Of a stretch of DNA of 6,167 bases, positions 6,020 to 6,167 are shown piece by piece. The notes beneath the pieces were generated by a model, which was not told the DNA's origin, did not search any database, and saw only the letters and a list, made by a program, of their open reading frames with translations. The DNA lies in contig JAKEIJ010000200.1 in assembly GCA_022545805.1 (NCBI GenBank), positions 1 to 6,167 on the forward strand, in the 5' to 3' direction. Numbering within the stretch: position 1 is the first letter of the stretch; each line of letters opens with the position of its first letter. This stretch comes from Nitrosotalea sp. Lineage in GTDB: Archaea > Thermoproteota > Nitrososphaeria > Nitrososphaerales > Nitrosopumilaceae. Made by a program: the position numbers and the translations under genes.

Positions 6020-6167
6020 ATGGAAATTCTACACGTTGCAATAATTGTGATTTCGCTTTTGATGCTTGGTTGCATGTTAAATGTTTCAGCATCTTCCAAT
6101 TCGAGCATATTGAACAGCAGTAAAGTTCAGGACATTTTGTCTCCCGAATTAATTCCGTATCTTGTTA
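6020..6167 (+). CDS. Secreted protein, N-terminal fragment (3' truncated by window edge)
   Basis: An open frame starts at ATG 6020, 3 bp after the previous TAG, and runs off the window after 49 codons. It begins MEILHVAIIVISLLMLGCML and continues into NVSASSNSSILNSS. This is a typical Sec signal peptide with plausible cleavage after VSA (residue 24), followed by a Ser/Asn-rich mature start. L-M-L-G-C at residues 14-18 also resembles a lipobox, so a lipoprotein is a weaker alternative. The leader matches the MK.LHL start of the upstream genes except for Glu at position 2. A GGAG at 6006-6009 may serve as ribosome binding site. No domain can be identified in so short a fragment. Confidence 0.82.
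   Translation, partial: MEILHVAIIVISLLMLGCMLNVSASSNSSILNSSKVQDILSPELIPYLV

Overview
The window is one uninterrupted plus-strand gene run from what looks like an ammonia-oxidising-type archaeon (Nitrososphaeria / Thaumarchaeota, Nitrosopumilus-like). The grounds are AT-rich DNA, archaeal-style Sec signal peptides, many N-X-S/T sequons, a PEF-type C-terminal sorting tail, and above all a small two-cysteine module (SGI..xDVxC ... PxCV ... L..RGW) that I associate with secreted thaumarchaeal proteins. The assignment rests on recognition of sequence style, since no rRNA or marker gene is present.

Layout: (1) the 3' end of a secreted protein whose start lies before the window (2-451), carrying the two-cysteine module and a transthyretin/carboxypeptidase-regulatory-like beta-sandwich; (2) a 668-residue multidomain secreted protein (459-2465) with the same module in its middle and a DUF4367-like C-terminal domain; (3) a 616-residue surface protein (2462-4312) with an eight-repeat W-type beta-propeller, a six-cysteine C-terminal region and a PEF-CTERM-like membrane tail; (4) a 408-residue secreted protein (4309-5535) with a CxxCxxC segment, the two-cysteine module, a cupredoxin-like domain that has lost most copper ligands, and a four-cysteine C-terminal domain; (5) a 158-residue protein (5540-6016) that is essentially a stand-alone copy of that last domain; (6) the 5' end of another secreted protein (6020 onward).

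Genes 2 to 6 begin with a signal peptide or N-terminal anchor, and four of these start with nearly the same residues (MK.L(H/Y)L). Junctions are -4, -4, +3, +4 and +7 bp, so the set reads as one co-transcribed, probably translationally coupled unit. No promoter, terminator, RNA gene, mobile element or CRISPR array is seen, and no gap exceeds 10 bases. The best reading is a cassette of modular, probably glycosylated, cell-surface or secreted proteins built by shuffling and duplicating a few domains. No enzymatic activity can be assigned to any of them, and their joint role is unknown.
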